Notes: generated by a model not told the origin, from the letters alone. Shown: positions 21,312 to 30,690, counted from the first letter of the stretch. The stretch is DNA of 56,272 bases from Limosilactobacillus avistercoris (GCF_014836425.1 NZ_JACSQW010000011.1:1-56272), one strand, 5' to 3'. Program-made: numbers and translations.

Positions 21312-22011
21312 ATTTAACTTTTAGTTCGTCAAAGAACTTTGTCGCGTCCGTTTGGATCATTTCGAACTCACACGGTAACTGAAGGGCTTCTTGGTTTACC
21401 GCCAAGACTTTTGCGGCAGGATTTCGGTATTCCAATAGTCCTGCAAACGGGTAGACCTTCATTGAAGTACCAACAATTACTACCAGATCGGCTGCTTGCA
21501 TTGCCCGAACAGAGTTAATAATGTCCTCTTGCCTTATTCCTTCATCATAAAGGACAATATCAGGCCGCAAAGCACCACCATCTTTTTGGTGAAGACGACT
21601 CTTCAAATACCCCTCCACTGGTACCGTCTCGTGACACTTCTCACAGTACACATTGAAGAGGTTCCCATGAAAATCAATCAGGTGTTTTGTACCAGCTTCT
21701 TCATAAAGGTTATCGATGTTTTGGGTTATTACTGTGGCCCGATCCTGCTGGGTCAATGCCGCTTGCTTTTGGTGAATAACATTTGGCTTAGCATCCGGAA
21801 AGTATAAATTTTCCTTGCAAAATTTATAAAATCCTTCTGGGTCACTTTCAAAGTAACGGTGACTTAAGTAATACTCCGCATTTCGGTCTTTTGTGTATAA
21901 ACCATTTGCGGACCGAAAATCGGGGATCCCAGAAGCGGTTGATACACCAGCACCCGTTAAGAAAACAATTCGTTGTGCATCATCAAATAATTGTTGTACT
22001 TTTTGTTCCAT
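21310..22011 (-). CDS. Sir2-family NAD-dependent protein deacylase with a partial zinc site
   Basis: A 233-residue sirtuin. NAD-binding GAGVSTASGIPDFRS, the TQNIDNLYE motif and catalytic His in IDFHGN are intact. The zinc module is odd: the first CxxC is present (YCEKCHE), but where the second CxxC normally stands before GGALRPDIVLYDE there is only SRLHQKD, without cysteine. NAD chemistry may remain, yet fold stability or substrate choice may differ. ATG 22011 follows AAGGAAG. It is 4 nt from the end of the HExxH gene, in an apparent four-gene unit with mvaA and the Ppx/GppA gene. Confidence 0.9.
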   Translation of the reverse strand: MEQKVQQLFDDAQRIVFLTGAGVSTASGIPDFRSANGLYTKDRNAEYYLSHRYFESDPEGFYKFCKENLYFPDAKPNVIHQKQAALTQQDRATVITQNIDNLYEEAGTKHLIDFHGNLFNVYCEKCHETVPVEGYLKSRLHQKDGGALRPDIVLYDEGIRQEDIINSVRAMQAADLVVIVGTSMKVYPFAGLLEYRNPAAKVLAVNQEALQLPCEFEMIQTDATKFFDELKVK

Positions 22012-22015
22012 CAAA

Positions 22016-22969
22016 TTACTTCCTTATGATATATGGAATATGGTTTTGTTCTAAGAATTCCTTTACTGGTTGATCATAAATCTTCTTAAATTCTTCAGGT
22101 GAATGTTTGGCAGTCGTGAAGGAGTTTTGGTCAATATTCCGCCGAAGGCCAACATAAGCTGGTTTTCCTGTCTTACGATCCTTCATCCCAGAATTAAAAA
22201 TTTCAAAGACTTGACGAACTTCAAGACGTAGTTGCCGTTCACTTAGCACTGGGGAAAGGGTTGTAAACTTATTATTGTTTAATGCAGGCAATCCCCACTC
22301 TTCCATTTGCTGATCATACAAGGAGTAGATCTTGACAATTAACCGCCACATATCAAAGGCATTCTTGATCTGCTTCTTGGTAATTTCAGCATAGATCTTT
22401 TTGGCAGCTGCCAAAGCTTGCGGATAATTAGTTTCTAACGTTTCCTCATACTTAGCAAGGTGATCCCCAAAGAAAACAAGAGCATCTAACAGGGTTAGTA
22501 ACCGTAATGCTCGTTCATCGTCATCCTCACTTTCGGGAGTTAAGGTGTGTTTGATCCCCTTTAGGTATTCTTCTTCAACCTGGTCGTTAATGAAACCGTG
22601 CTTCCGCTGTTCAGCAACTACTACCCGGTGCATCGCAACATTATAGAGATCAGTCGACATAATCATCATCTGTTCATCTAATTCTCGATCTCCAAGAGAA
22701 AGTTGGAAGAAGATTTGTGGGAAGCCCCGAAGAAGCATTAGCAAATGAAGAAGTTCGTGAGAAGCGGTGTAATTTGGCTCAGTTAAGTCGGTTACCAAGA
22801 TTATTAATGCTCCAGGAATTGTTTGTTGGGTTGCTTGATCGTGACGAACGTAACCGGATTTTTCACCCTTAAATTGAACGAAAACCGAACCTTCTGGATA
22901 TAATTCATTTACCTGATCGAGGAGGGCCTTGTTCGCCTCATTTAATTTAATTTCTTGCTCTTCACTCAT
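22016..22969 (-). CDS. Uncharacterised HExxH protein
   Basis: 317 residues, no signal peptide or membrane segment. HELLH at residues 71-75 (ASHELLHLL) matches the zinc-peptidase signature HExxH, with acidic GDRELDEQ about 20 residues later. An acidic loop (ESEDDDER) lies mid-protein. I cannot assign a substrate; similar proteins in lactobacilli have, I believe, been labelled IpaB/EvcA family, a weak name. ATG 22969 follows AAAGGAG and overlaps the mvaA stop by 8 nt, so it is translated with HMG-CoA reductase. Confidence 0.8.
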   Translation of the reverse strand: MSEEQEIKLNEANKALLDQVNELYPEGSVFVQFKGEKSGYVRHDQATQQTIPGALIILVTDLTEPNYTASHELLHLLMLLRGFPQIFFQLSLGDRELDEQMMIMSTDLYNVAMHRVVVAEQRKHGFINDQVEEEYLKGIKHTLTPESEDDDERALRLLTLLDALVFFGDHLAKYEETLETNYPQALAAAKKIYAEITKKQIKNAFDMWRLIVKIYSLYDQQMEEWGLPALNNNKFTTLSPVLSERQLRLEVRQVFEIFNSGMKDRKTGKPAYVGLRRNIDQNSFTTAKHSPEEFKKIYDQPVKEFLEQNHIPYIIRK

Positions 22970-24230
22970 TGGAAGACTCCTTTCGTATGGTTGCCAAAAG
23001 CTGCTTGGCAACTTCTTGATCAACATGTGACTGCTGACTAAGTTTTGTTACTAGTTGTTCAACTTCTGTTTGCTTAGCACCGACGCTAATTGCAAGAGAA
23101 CGATACTGAAGTTTCATGTGTCCTGCTTGAATCCCGGTAGTTGCTAGGGCACGAATTGCTGCAAGATTTTGTGCTAACCCCAAACTAGTAATTACGGCAG
23201 CTAATTCCTGAGCAGTCTTGATTCCAGTTAAATGGTAATTCAGTTTAGTTAGCGAATTCAAGCCAATTGAACCACCGACTACACCAACCGGCATCGGAAG
23301 GGTCATCCTTCCTTCAAGATGATCATCAACAACTTTCCAGGTACTCAGGCTACGGTACTGGCCATCGTGGCTTGCATAAGCATGAGCTCCACTCTCGATT
23401 GCCCGCCAATCATTACCACTGGCAATCAGAGCAGCGTCAATCCCATTCATAATTCCCTTATTGTGAGTTGCGGCACGGTATGGATCCACCTGAGCTAATT
23501 CACTTAGATCGGCAATTCGTTTAGCAACTTCAGTACCACCCATTTGCTTAGTAGCAAGATCTGGGTAGGCAACCTGACAAGTAACTGTCTGTAAACTATC
23601 TGTGGCATAGTTACTGAGAATCGCAGTAACTACATTATTCCCGTTTTCGCTTAAATAATGGGCAACTGCTTCTGCCATCGTATTAACCGTATTGGCTCCC
23701 ATTGCCTGACAAACATCAATTAACAGGTCGACACTTATAAAACGTCCTACTTGCCGAATGCGGACCTTCTTAGCACCGCCACCGCGCTTTTGCATTGATG
23801 GATGAGCGGCGTTGGCAATCTCAAGAAAAGTTGTTTCATGATTCTTCAACCAAGCAATTTTCTTTACCGGATCATTAACTTGATCAATTACCACTTGGCC
23901 AACTAATGCACGGGAAGAAGTTTCAGTATGAAACCCCCCCGACTTTGCAATCCGCCGAGCACCATTATTTGCTGCTGCAATTACTGACGGCTCTTCAACA
24001 ACTAAGGGTAAAGTATAGCTGTTACTGTTAACCACTAAACCAGTAACAACACCCTCAGGTAAGGAATAATCAGTAATGTAGTTTTCAACTAGATCATTAC
24101 CTAACTCACTTGCATGCTCAACTAACAATGACTGTTCGGCTGAAGAAAAGTGGTATTGATCGGCTAAAATTTGTCGCCGTTGTTCTGGAGTTAGCTTGTA
24201 AAAGCCGTGTGACCATTGTGTCTTACTCAT
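22962..24230 (-). CDS. mvaA: Hydroxymethylglutaryl-CoA reductase (class II)
   Basis: Reduces HMG-CoA to mevalonate, the committed step of the mevalonate route to isoprenoids such as undecaprenyl phosphate. The 422-residue length fits bacterial class II enzymes. Visible signatures are ENYITDYSLPEGV (Glu), HNKGIMNGIDA (Lys), DWRAIESGAHAYA and GVVGGSIGLN. ATG 24230 follows AAGGAAG. The start overlaps the end of the Ppx/GppA gene by 8 nt and the end overlaps the HExxH gene by 8 nt, showing tight coupling. Confidence 0.96.
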   Translation of the reverse strand: MSKTQWSHGFYKLTPEQRRQILADQYHFSSAEQSLLVEHASELGNDLVENYITDYSLPEGVVTGLVVNSNSYTLPLVVEEPSVIAAANNGARRIAKSGGFHTETSSRALVGQVVIDQVNDPVKKIAWLKNHETTFLEIANAAHPSMQKRGGGAKKVRIRQVGRFISVDLLIDVCQAMGANTVNTMAEAVAHYLSENGNNVVTAILSNYATDSLQTVTCQVAYPDLATKQMGGTEVAKRIADLSELAQVDPYRAATHNKGIMNGIDAALIASGNDWRAIESGAHAYASHDGQYRSLSTWKVVDDHLEGRMTLPMPVGVVGGSIGLNSLTKLNYHLTGIKTAQELAAVITSLGLAQNLAAIRALATTGIQAGHMKLQYRSLAISVGAKQTEVEQLVTKLSQQSHVDQEVAKQLLATIRKESSNE

Positions 24231-25173
24231 GATTTTTCTTCCTTTGGTTAACGTACTCCGTAATAATTCCTTCACGGACACCACTTTCAGAAAAGATCAC
24301 TCGACCATCACTATTCCGTTGAAGAAGTGATACTAGCGGTAACATTCCTCCAATGATAATGTCGGCCCGTTCTGGTTCCAAACCTGGCATCCGTCGTCGC
24401 TGGGCGAGATTTCTATTTAATAATTCTCGATAAGTTGCAAAAACAACCCGTGAAGATAATTGGTATCCATGAATTGATCCAGAAATATGTCGTCGACCAC
24501 GATGGTGGTACGCCCGTGTCATTCGTGCCAATGTCCGGTTAGCTCCACCCAAGAGAACGATTGGAACTCTTGTTGCGTAACGAAGCCATGGGATCTTTGT
24601 CAGACGGTTATTCATTGAAACCTGTGCCCGGAAAAGATCAGCGGAACGAACATATCCCCCTAAATGAAATTGCTCAGAGAGGTTAACAGCACCCACAGGA
24701 AGCGAAATCAAGTCCCGCGCCCGTCGTTGCTGAACCAAGATCAATTCACAACTCGCACCGCCAACATCTAAAATTAAACAGTGGTTGAGCTTAAGTGTCC
24801 GAATGACACCCAAATAATCGTAATATGCCTCTTTCTTCCCGGAAAGGATCTGCAGATGAATACCAACTTCATTTTCAACCCGGTTCAAAAATTCTTGGCG
24901 ATTTTTGGCTTGGCGAACTGCCGCAGTTGAAATTGCCCGCACCTTAATATTAGGGATTGTAGAATAAATCTTTTTGAACTTTTTTAGTGCAGCAATCGTT
25001 CGATCCATTGCATTTTTCTGAAGCATTTTCTCTCGGCCCATCCCTTCAGAAAGACGGGTATTCTCCTTTACCCGTTTAATTTCACGGAAACGACCATCAG
25101 GAGAAATTTTAGTAATTGCCATTCTTGTCGAATTAGAGCCGAGATCAACAATCGCGAGGTTTTCTTCCACCAT
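24223..25173 (-). CDS. Ppx/GppA-type phosphatase
   Basis: A 316-residue ASKHA-fold phosphatase. AIVDLGSNSTRMAI is the first phosphate loop, LDVGGASCELI the second, and LLGGANRT the third. It matches the two-domain short form, lacking the C-terminal domain of E. coli Ppx, and could act on polyphosphate or (p)ppGpp. A polyphosphate kinase of the PPK2 type lies elsewhere in the window (52097-52963). ATG 25173 follows GGAGG; the GTG at 25179 lies inside that site. It is the first gene of the mvaA unit. Confidence 0.9.
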   Translation of the reverse strand: MVEENLAIVDLGSNSTRMAITKISPDGRFREIKRVKENTRLSEGMGREKMLQKNAMDRTIAALKKFKKIYSTIPNIKVRAISTAAVRQAKNRQEFLNRVENEVGIHLQILSGKKEAYYDYLGVIRTLKLNHCLILDVGGASCELILVQQRRARDLISLPVGAVNLSEQFHLGGYVRSADLFRAQVSMNNRLTKIPWLRYATRVPIVLLGGANRTLARMTRAYHHRGRRHISGSIHGYQLSSRVVFATYRELLNRNLAQRRRMPGLEPERADIIIGGMLPLVSLLQRNSDGRVIFSESGVREGIITEYVNQRKKNHE

Positions 25174-25297
25174 TTTCACCTCCGATAATTTGTATTTTGT
25201 TTAGAAAAAAAGCGAAATTCAATATCCCTTTAATGATACCATGTTCTTCAACCAAGTGGGAGCTGTTAACAATTGGAAGAATGCGGAATTTTACGAT

Positions 25298-25348
25298 TTA
25301 ACAAAAATGACCTCCCGTTTATTCAAAACAAGAGGTCATTTTTGTTAA
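25298..25348. terminator. Perfect bidirectional hairpin downstream of trpS and repeat B
   Basis: TTAACAAAAATGACCTC (25298-25314) and its exact complement at 25332-25348 form a 17-bp stem. Read on the minus strand it ends in TTTTTGTT, terminating trpS after repeat copy B. Confidence 0.85.
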
Positions 25349-25361
25349 GTTAGAGTTTTCG

Positions 25362-25543
25362 TTCGTAGGTAACTGAGTCGAGATCTGCTCACCAGGGGCT
25401 TGCTAGAGCTAGCGGTTCTAGGCAACTGAGTAGAAATGTGCTCAGCCGATCCTTCCTCGAGCTAACGACCTCCACCTCCGACGACGAAACGTCGTTCGGT
25501 GGAGAAATCGTTAGCCACCGGAAGGTTTTTGCGGCTTCGCACT

Positions 25544-25546
<3 letters not shown>
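25362..25546 (-). repeat. Structured repeat, copy B (composite), in the trpS 3' UTR
   Basis: On the minus strand the copy begins with the TAG of trpS (TTAGAGTGCGAAGCCG). Stems: AGCCG/CGGCT, CCTTCC/GGAAGG, GCTAACGA/TCGTTAGC, CTCCACC/GGTGGAG and a perfect ACGACG/CGTCGT tip. A CTGAG/CTCAG tail hairpin follows. It is then joined to what looks like the 3' arm and tail of a second unit (CGCTAGCTCTAGCAAG, then GAGCAGATCTCGACTCAG), which matches copy C rather than the rest of copy B. Nothing else is coded in 25174-25543 apart from the terminator. Confidence 0.85.
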
Positions 25547-26581
<1,035 letters not shown>

Positions 26582-26589
26582 TTAAATCA

Positions 26590-26760
26590 AAAGCGTCCTA
26601 CTAGTCATTTAAACTAATAGGACGCATCATTTGCGCGGTACCACCTAAATTGCAGCGCATTGCTGCCACTCAAAGATTATTTTTAATTGTAACCAATTCG
26701 TGCTTTGGGGATCTTTTCACCAACCATCCCTCGCTTCACTCGCACTACTTATTTACCAAT
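26590..26760 (-). promoter_or_regulatory. Trp T-box riboswitch of trpS
   Basis: The conserved T-box AGGTGGTACCGCG is at 26646-26634. The terminator stem is GCGTCCTATTAGT/ACTAGTAGGACGC (26625-26593) with TTTTGATTT. The specifier loop reads GAATTGGTT, with the UGG codon at 26695-26693, one nt after GAA. Uncharged tRNA-Trp would pair with both sites and allow read-through into trpS. Confidence 0.93.
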
Positions 26761-26761
26761 T

Positions 26762-26791
26762 ATTTTAAGCCATTCTCTGATGAAAAATCAA
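26762..26791 (-). promoter_or_regulatory. trpS leader promoter
   Basis: TTGATT (26791-26786) and TAAAAT (26767-26762) are separated by 18 bp on the minus strand, upstream of the T-box. A -10-like TATAAT for the divergent methyltransferase gene lies only 20 bp away (26812-26817). Confidence 0.6.
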
Positions 26792-26854
26792 GATTAGGGC
26801 AGCGAATCTTGTATAATGGAAGTATGATTTAGCATTGATACGGGAGGCAACATT

Positions 26855-27814
26855 GTGAAATCCAAGCGCAACAAAACGATTGACTTTAGTTTAGCTGATG
26901 CACCAGCAGACTTAATAGCAAAGATTATTCAGTTCAAAAAAGAAAAGAATCTCTCTCTTGCCCAAGCTACTGATAAGGTAATTAACGGGGATTCCTTTCA
27001 AATCATGGACCACTTACCTGCTAATTCAATCGATCTTGCCCTTGTCGATCCACCGTACAACCTTAATAAGAAGTATGATGGGATGACATTCAAACAAATG
27101 AAGCCTGCCGAATACCAAAAATATACCGAAAAGTGGATTAAGAAATTGAAGCCACTCTTAAAGACTACCGCTAGCATTTATGTTTTTGCGGATTGGGAAA
27201 CCAGTATCGTACTTGCTCCAGTCCTTGAGAAATACTTTACGATCAAGAACCGTATTACTTGGCAACGTGAAAAGGGACGGGGCGCCCTCACTAACTGGAA
27301 AAATAGTTCCGAAGATATTTGGTTCCTAACTGTTGATCCTCATAACTATGCCTTCAATGTTGACCAGGTTAAACAACGTCGTCCGGTAATTGCCCCCTAC
27401 AAAGAAGATGGCCATGCTAAGGACTGGCAAGTGACTAAGGCTGGTAAATTTCGTGATACCATGCCCAGCAACTTATGGGATGATATTTCAATTCCGTATT
27501 GGTCAATGCCCGAGAACACTAACCACCCTACCCAAAAGCCAGAAAAGCTAATGGCAAAGGTAATCCTTGCCAGTTCTAACCCTGAAGATTTAATTCTCGA
27601 TCCATTTGCCGGCGCAGGATCCAGCTTAGTCACTGCTAAAAAGCTTGACCGTCACTTTATCGGGATTGAACAAAGTCTCCTTTATTGTGCTTGGGGACAA
27701 TATCGTCTTGATAAAGCTAGTGATGATTCCCATATTCAAGGTTACGCCGATGGAGTTTTCTGGCCACGAAACAGTCTGGCACTCCAAAAGAAGTATTTGA
27801 AAGAGAAAGATTAA
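26855..27814 (+). CDS. Orphan site-specific DNA methyltransferase
   Basis: A 319-residue amino-methyltransferase (N6-adenine or N4-cytosine). The catalytic motif LVDPPYNLNKKY lies at about 64-75, and the SAM motif LDPFAGAGSS comes late (about 248-257), the order of beta-type enzymes. Late NHPTQKPEKL is typical of the group. No restriction endonuclease or specificity subunit is next to it, so it may be a solitary epigenetic methylase or a remnant of a restriction system. It starts with GTG at 26855 after GGGAGG, downstream of TATAAT, and is divergent from trpS. The recognition sequence cannot be read from the protein. Confidence 0.9.
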   Translation: MKSKRNKTIDFSLADAPADLIAKIIQFKKEKNLSLAQATDKVINGDSFQIMDHLPANSIDLALVDPPYNLNKKYDGMTFKQMKPAEYQKYTEKWIKKLKPLLKTTASIYVFADWETSIVLAPVLEKYFTIKNRITWQREKGRGALTNWKNSSEDIWFLTVDPHNYAFNVDQVKQRRPVIAPYKEDGHAKDWQVTKAGKFRDTMPSNLWDDISIPYWSMPENTNHPTQKPEKLMAKVILASSNPEDLILDPFAGAGSSLVTAKKLDRHFIGIEQSLLYCAWGQYRLDKASDDSHIQGYADGVFWPRNSLALQKKYLKEKD

Positions 27815-27822
27815 TTAAGTTG

Positions 27823-27870
27823 AAGAAAGGCTACGGACATTACAATCCAAATATGTCTGTAGCCTTTCTT
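27823..27870. terminator. Convergent terminator, methyltransferase / HicB
   Basis: AAGAAAGGCTACGGACAT (27823-27840) pairs with ATGTCTGTAGCCTTTCTT (27853-27870). It serves both converging genes and reaches the HicB stop codon. Confidence 0.88.
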
Positions 27871-28220
27871 TACTGTTCATCTTTTTTATCGATAAAATCT
27901 TTAAGTGCTTCTTCTACACTAGCATTTAAAGACTGGTGATTAGCTGCCGAATAAATTGCAACCTTTTCATGCAACTTTGAAGGAATCCTTACATTAAAGG
28001 TTCCACTATAACTAACTTCTGGTCTTTTGCCATGTTTCTCACACATCTCAAGATAATCATCAAGCGATTCGCGAAAGTCTGTTTCTAATTCATCAATTGT
28101 CTTTCCTTCATATGAAATCAGACTCCTAATGCCAATAACTTTACCATAAAGTACCTTGTCCTCTAACGAATATTCAACTGTTCCTTGATACCCCTTATAT
28201 TTTAATAGCTTATTAGTCAT
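27870..28220 (-). CDS. HicB-like antitoxin/repressor without a HicA partner
   Basis: 116 residues. The N-terminal part (YKGYQGTVEYSLEDKVLYGKVIGI, ELETDFRESLDDYLEMCEKHGK) is the partly degraded RNase H-like HicB domain. The C-terminal part (FNVRIPSKLHEKVAIYSAANHQSLNASVEEALKDFI) is a ribbon-helix-helix DNA-binding domain. HicB normally neutralises the HicA mRNA interferase and represses its own operon. No HicA-like frame is seen upstream (28221-28336) or downstream. A perfect palindrome at 28337-28363 is the likely operator. The ribosome site is AGGGAGGG. Confidence 0.88.
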   Translation of the reverse strand: MTNKLLKYKGYQGTVEYSLEDKVLYGKVIGIRSLISYEGKTIDELETDFRESLDDYLEMCEKHGKRPEVSYSGTFNVRIPSKLHEKVAIYSAANHQSLNASVEEALKDFIDKKDEQ

Positions 28221-28336
28221 AGCAGTCCCTCCCTCTTAAGATGATTAACAATATCTTTTACTTGATAACTTCTCTTTTTTGCTCATTAAGCTATTCCTTA
28301 AATGATCTTACTCTAAGGATATTTTATTCACACTAG

Positions 28337-28363
28337 TTTTGCAACTATATTATAGTTGCAAAA
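28337..28363. promoter_or_regulatory. 27-bp perfect palindrome, likely HicB operator
   Basis: TTTTGCAACTATA, a central T, then TATAGTTGCAAAA. On the minus strand it contains a TATAAT, and TTGCAA at its edge lies 17 bp before TATCCT, so it overlaps any promoter for the hicB-like gene. Ribbon-helix-helix HicB proteins bind such inverted repeats. Confidence 0.75.
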
Positions 28364-28373
28364 AAGGACAATT

Positions 28374-28407
28374 AAAAAACACGCTGCAACCACTGCAACG
28401 TGTTTTT
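28374..28407 (-). terminator. Alpha-galactosidase terminator
   Basis: On the minus strand AAAAACACG pairs with CGTGTTTTTT around an interrupted TGCA/TGCA inner stem, just downstream of the galactosidase stop. Confidence 0.75.
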
Positions 28408-28432
28408 CAATTCACTGAATATTTATTAGTTA

Positions 28433-30655
28433 TTATGCTTTCTTTGCGATAAATAGCCGACTGCTGAAATCAGAAGGATCCTTCTCCGGCTTAGTCCGAT
28501 CCATAATCCGGGAAACAAAGTAACCAGCGTTCATTAATTCAGCACCGGAGAAACGTTCCTTACCGTCATTAACGGTGTAAGTTGCTTCTGGATCGAGTCT
28601 TTCAAAGTAAACCCGAATATAAGCTGGGTTAGCACCGTTAAGAATTTGGAAGCGAGCTAAGATGGCTTCACTCTTGTCTTTATTAACGACTTCCCAGTCA
28701 TAAACATTATCGTTATTGGTATCTGGGTTATCGAGACGGTAGAACTTACCAAACTGGAAGAGGTGCCGATATTGTTTGTAGAAGGCTACTTGCTTCTTAA
28801 TCGTGGCTAATTCATCAGCCGACATCTTAGTAATGTCTAATTCATATCCAAAGTCACCAAAGTAGGCAACTGCTGCACGGGTATCTAGTGAAGTTAGACG
28901 ACCAACTTGATCATTTGGTACTGCTGAAACATGAGCACCCCACATATTTTGGGTGTATCCATAAGAAGTTCCGTCTTGAATCTTGATACGTTCAATAGCA
29001 TCAGTATCATCACTGCACCAAGCTTGTGGAGCGTAATACATCATTCCAAGGTCAAACCGGCCACCACCTGAAGCACATGATTCAAAGAGGACCTTTGGAA
29101 ATGCTTCGGTTAGACGAGCATACAGTTGGTAAACTCCTAGGATGTAACGGTGTGGGAACTCAAGTTGTTGATCTGCAGCCAACTTAGCGCCATACATTTC
29201 GGTAATATTCCGGTTCATATCCCACTTAATGTAGTCAAGCTTTGTCTGCTTAATAATTGCACTAATATGGTCGTATAGGTAGTCAACGACTTCTTGGCGC
29301 GTCATATCAAGAACATATTGGTTTCGTGCCGGTGTCCCGTGACGTCCTGGCGTAGCAATCATCCAATCTGGGTGCTTTTCATAAAGTTTACTATCAATTG
29401 AAATCATTTCTGGTTCAAACCAGAGGCCAAACTTCATTCCCTTTTCGTGAACCTTGTTTGCAAAGCCACTGATTCCGTTACTAAACTTCTTTTGGTCAAC
29501 GAACCAGTCACCTAGACTTGATTTGTCGTCATCCCGGTGACCAAACCAACCATCATCAAGGACAAACATTTCAATTCCAAGTTCATCAGCCTTATCAACA
29601 ATCTTCATCAACTTAGCTTCATTAAAGTCCATGAAGGTCGCTTCCCAATTGTTAATCAAAATTGGGCGATCCTGGTGGGCAAAGTTCTGGTTAATGAGGT
29701 GATCTTGGTAAAATGCCCCTAATTGTTGACTCATTTGGTTCAAGCCATCACTTGTGTAAGTCATTACCGCTTCCGGAGTCTGGAAACTCTCACCATTAGT
29801 TAGCTTCCAGCTAAAGTCATCTGGATTAATTCCTACCAATACACGGGTAGTATCAAATTGATCCACTTCTACAGAGTCAAGGAAATTACCGGAGTAAATA
29901 AAGTTAAACCCAAAAGCTGGTCCTTGGTTATTATCAGTATGAGGACGGGCTAAAGCAAAGAATGGATTTTGTTGGTGGCTTGAAGCAACCCGTAAACTTC
30001 CGATACTTTGAATTCCTGAACGAAGTGATGTCCGGATTAAGTGACGTTCACGCGCCCAGCTTCCTGAGAACTGAAGCATATCATAATCATGATCTGGTAA
30101 GTCTAATTGCAGACTTAGAGCACGATCAAGAATAACGGATTCTTGACCATGGTTAATGAAGGTCGCACTCCGAACAATTACATCTTCTTTTTCAAAAACG
30201 GTGTAATGGAGCTGGAGAATAAGGTTAGCTAATTCATCCTTAAAGGTTACCGTAAGAGTTTGTGAATCGTCTCCCTGATCATCAAATGATGATGGCATAT
30301 TAGCAAGTCGTTCCTTACCATCCTTAATTTCATAGCCAGTGTATTCAAATTCAGAAGTCCGTGAGCCATTAGGATATGTAACTTGGTAAGCTGGGTAACG
30401 ATAATCACCCTTACCTAAACCTGCATATTCCTGCTTAATCAATTCTAGTTGGAAGTCACTTTGTTCAACCGTTAGGGTATTGGTACAATCGTGTTCTTCC
30501 CGACTGGCTAGGTTAGCATAGTCAGCCTTTACCGGAATCCGTGGCCCATAATATAGCTGACCAGCATTACCGTTTTCTAAGATTTTAAAAATATAGCTAG
30601 TCTTCTTTGTTTGAAGATGGAATAATTTATGTTCTTCATTAACATGGATGCCCAT
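28433..30655 (-). CDS. Alpha-galactosidase (GH36)
   Basis: Cleaves terminal alpha-1,6-galactose from melibiose, raffinose and stachyose. At 740 residues without a signal peptide it is a cytosolic, tetramer-type enzyme. An N-terminal beta-sandwich precedes a TIM barrel. The nucleophile is the Asp in YIKWDMNR and the acid/base is in WCSDDTDA; ESCASGGGRFDLG is the family's sugar-binding motif. ATG 30655 follows GAGG at 9 nt; the 10 upstream residues overlap regulatory DNA. It is divergent from an AraC regulator, and two cre-like sites suggest catabolite repression. No sugar transporter lies beside it. Confidence 0.96.
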   Translation of the reverse strand: MGIHVNEEHKLFHLQTKKTSYIFKILENGNAGQLYYGPRIPVKADYANLASREEHDCTNTLTVEQSDFQLELIKQEYAGLGKGDYRYPAYQVTYPNGSRTSEFEYTGYEIKDGKERLANMPSSFDDQGDDSQTLTVTFKDELANLILQLHYTVFEKEDVIVRSATFINHGQESVILDRALSLQLDLPDHDYDMLQFSGSWARERHLIRTSLRSGIQSIGSLRVASSHQQNPFFALARPHTDNNQGPAFGFNFIYSGNFLDSVEVDQFDTTRVLVGINPDDFSWKLTNGESFQTPEAVMTYTSDGLNQMSQQLGAFYQDHLINQNFAHQDRPILINNWEATFMDFNEAKLMKIVDKADELGIEMFVLDDGWFGHRDDDKSSLGDWFVDQKKFSNGISGFANKVHEKGMKFGLWFEPEMISIDSKLYEKHPDWMIATPGRHGTPARNQYVLDMTRQEVVDYLYDHISAIIKQTKLDYIKWDMNRNITEMYGAKLAADQQLEFPHRYILGVYQLYARLTEAFPKVLFESCASGGGRFDLGMMYYAPQAWCSDDTDAIERIKIQDGTSYGYTQNMWGAHVSAVPNDQVGRLTSLDTRAAVAYFGDFGYELDITKMSADELATIKKQVAFYKQYRHLFQFGKFYRLDNPDTNNDNVYDWEVVNKDKSEAILARFQILNGANPAYIRVYFERLDPEATYTVNDGKERFSGAELMNAGYFVSRIMDRTKPEKDPSDFSSRLFIAKKA

Positions 30656-30676
30656 TTTTAATAACCTCTTTATTTC

Positions 30677-30690
30677 TGTAAGCATTTACA
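30677..30690 (-). promoter_or_regulatory. cre-like site in the galactosidase leader
   Basis: TGTAAATGCTTACA on the minus strand differs from the CcpA-binding consensus TGWAANCGNTNWCA at one position. It is just downstream of the -10 (TATAAT, 30701-30696), where bound CcpA would block elongation. The promoter's -35 is poor, in line with need for an activator. Confidence 0.7.

Noticed and set aside
28221-28336. Possible HicA toxin gene upstream of the HicB-like gene
   Set aside because: All frames break within about 20 codons and none resembles HicA (no GSHHxY-type motif). One frame ends SYQVKDIVNHLKREGLL and overlaps the HicB ATG, but it has no start codon.
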